Below are positions 63,920 through 64,000 of a DNA stretch of 64,000 nt, piece by piece. Made by a program: the position numbers and the translations under genes. Each line of letters opens with the position of its first letter. The first letter of the stretch is position 1. The stretch is from Alviniconcha marisindica. Taxonomy: Eukaryota > Mollusca > Gastropoda > Provannidae. The stretch covers positions 135,001 through 199,000 of the forward strand of contig JABMCL010002973.1 in NCBI GenBank assembly GCA_018857735.1, in the 5' to 3' direction. The notes beneath the pieces are model-generated. The model was not told the origin of the DNA, searched no databases, and saw only the letters and a list, made by a program, of their open reading frames with translations.

Positions 63920-64000
63920 ATCAGCTTTTGCACGGCACGAGTTGGCCCCCAGCCCTGTGGTGTGCTGGCGGGTCGGACATTCCTGGCGTGCCTCTCAACA
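63920..64000. other. unique sequence to the window edge
   Basis: Too short to interpret. Confidence 0.3.

Overview
The window reads as non-coding, repeat-saturated nuclear DNA of an animal. No intact protein-coding gene is visible. No prokaryotic operon, rRNA, functional tRNA, CRISPR array or virus was found. The tRNA-headed SINE families, the very abundant (CA)n/(GA)n/(TCTG)n microsatellites and the long poly-G/poly-C runs suggest a lophotrochozoan, most likely a marine gastropod mollusc. That assignment is an inference from texture and recall, not a search.

Layout. 1-1.75 kb: a GC-rich start with one possible exon and a CRE-like palindrome. 1.75-13 kb: SINE copies, a tandem array of SINE modules, a three-unit array of LINE 3' ends, a LINE reverse-transcriptase C-terminal remnant (9.6-9.9 kb) and a small palindromic MITE (11.8 kb). 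13-20 kb: minisatellites with 39, 43, 52, 26 and 67 bp units, one SINE joined to a second SINE head, and one possible first exon (14.7 kb). 20-33 kb: more SINEs, arrays of about 165, 42, 59, 46 and 163 bp, and the most exon-like segment (24924-25027). 33-43 kb: simple-sequence DNA, a second LINE remnant (37.2 kb, minus), an inverted SINE pair, and a 456-bp element made of TGTCGCGACA palindromes (40.26-40.71 kb). 43-51 kb: a 781-bp foldback element with about 140-bp terminal inverted repeats (43.77-44.55 kb), further SINE module arrays and a 45-bp minisatellite. 51-64 kb: a 1-kb array of 28-bp units, a homopolymer-rich stretch that looks like poor consensus, one possible terminal exon (55.57 kb), large (CA)n/(TG)n blocks and a nearly uniform 67-bp satellite at the right edge.

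Family labels are mine. Rep-A: tRNA-headed SINE with the head TTTGGCCTAGCGGTAAGGCG. Rep-B: tRNA-headed SINE with the head GGGATAGCTCAGTGGTTAGA. Rep-C: about 105-bp module beginning GAGCTCAGGAGCTGTGTG. Rep-D: about 168-bp element beginning GTTGCTTAATGTCCTCAG, which contains an inverted Rep-C. Rep-E: short tail motif ACGCCCAGTCAACCATGACG. Rep-F: short tail motif GCGGTTGACGGGACGTTAAA. Rep-G: LINE 3' end. Rep-H: element with the core TATAGCGCTATTCTCCGCTC. Rep-I: AATAAA-containing tail next to microsatellites. Rep-K: AACGCCGACTTGTCTCCGAA. Strand is relative to these orientations.

The recurring logic is that retroposon tails end in, or contain, microsatellites and often seed tandem arrays. Rep-A, Rep-C and Rep-D share one tail motif, which suggests mobilisation by a common LINE partner. 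The two TIR/palindrome elements and the SINE-in-minisatellite insertions are the most unusual structures.
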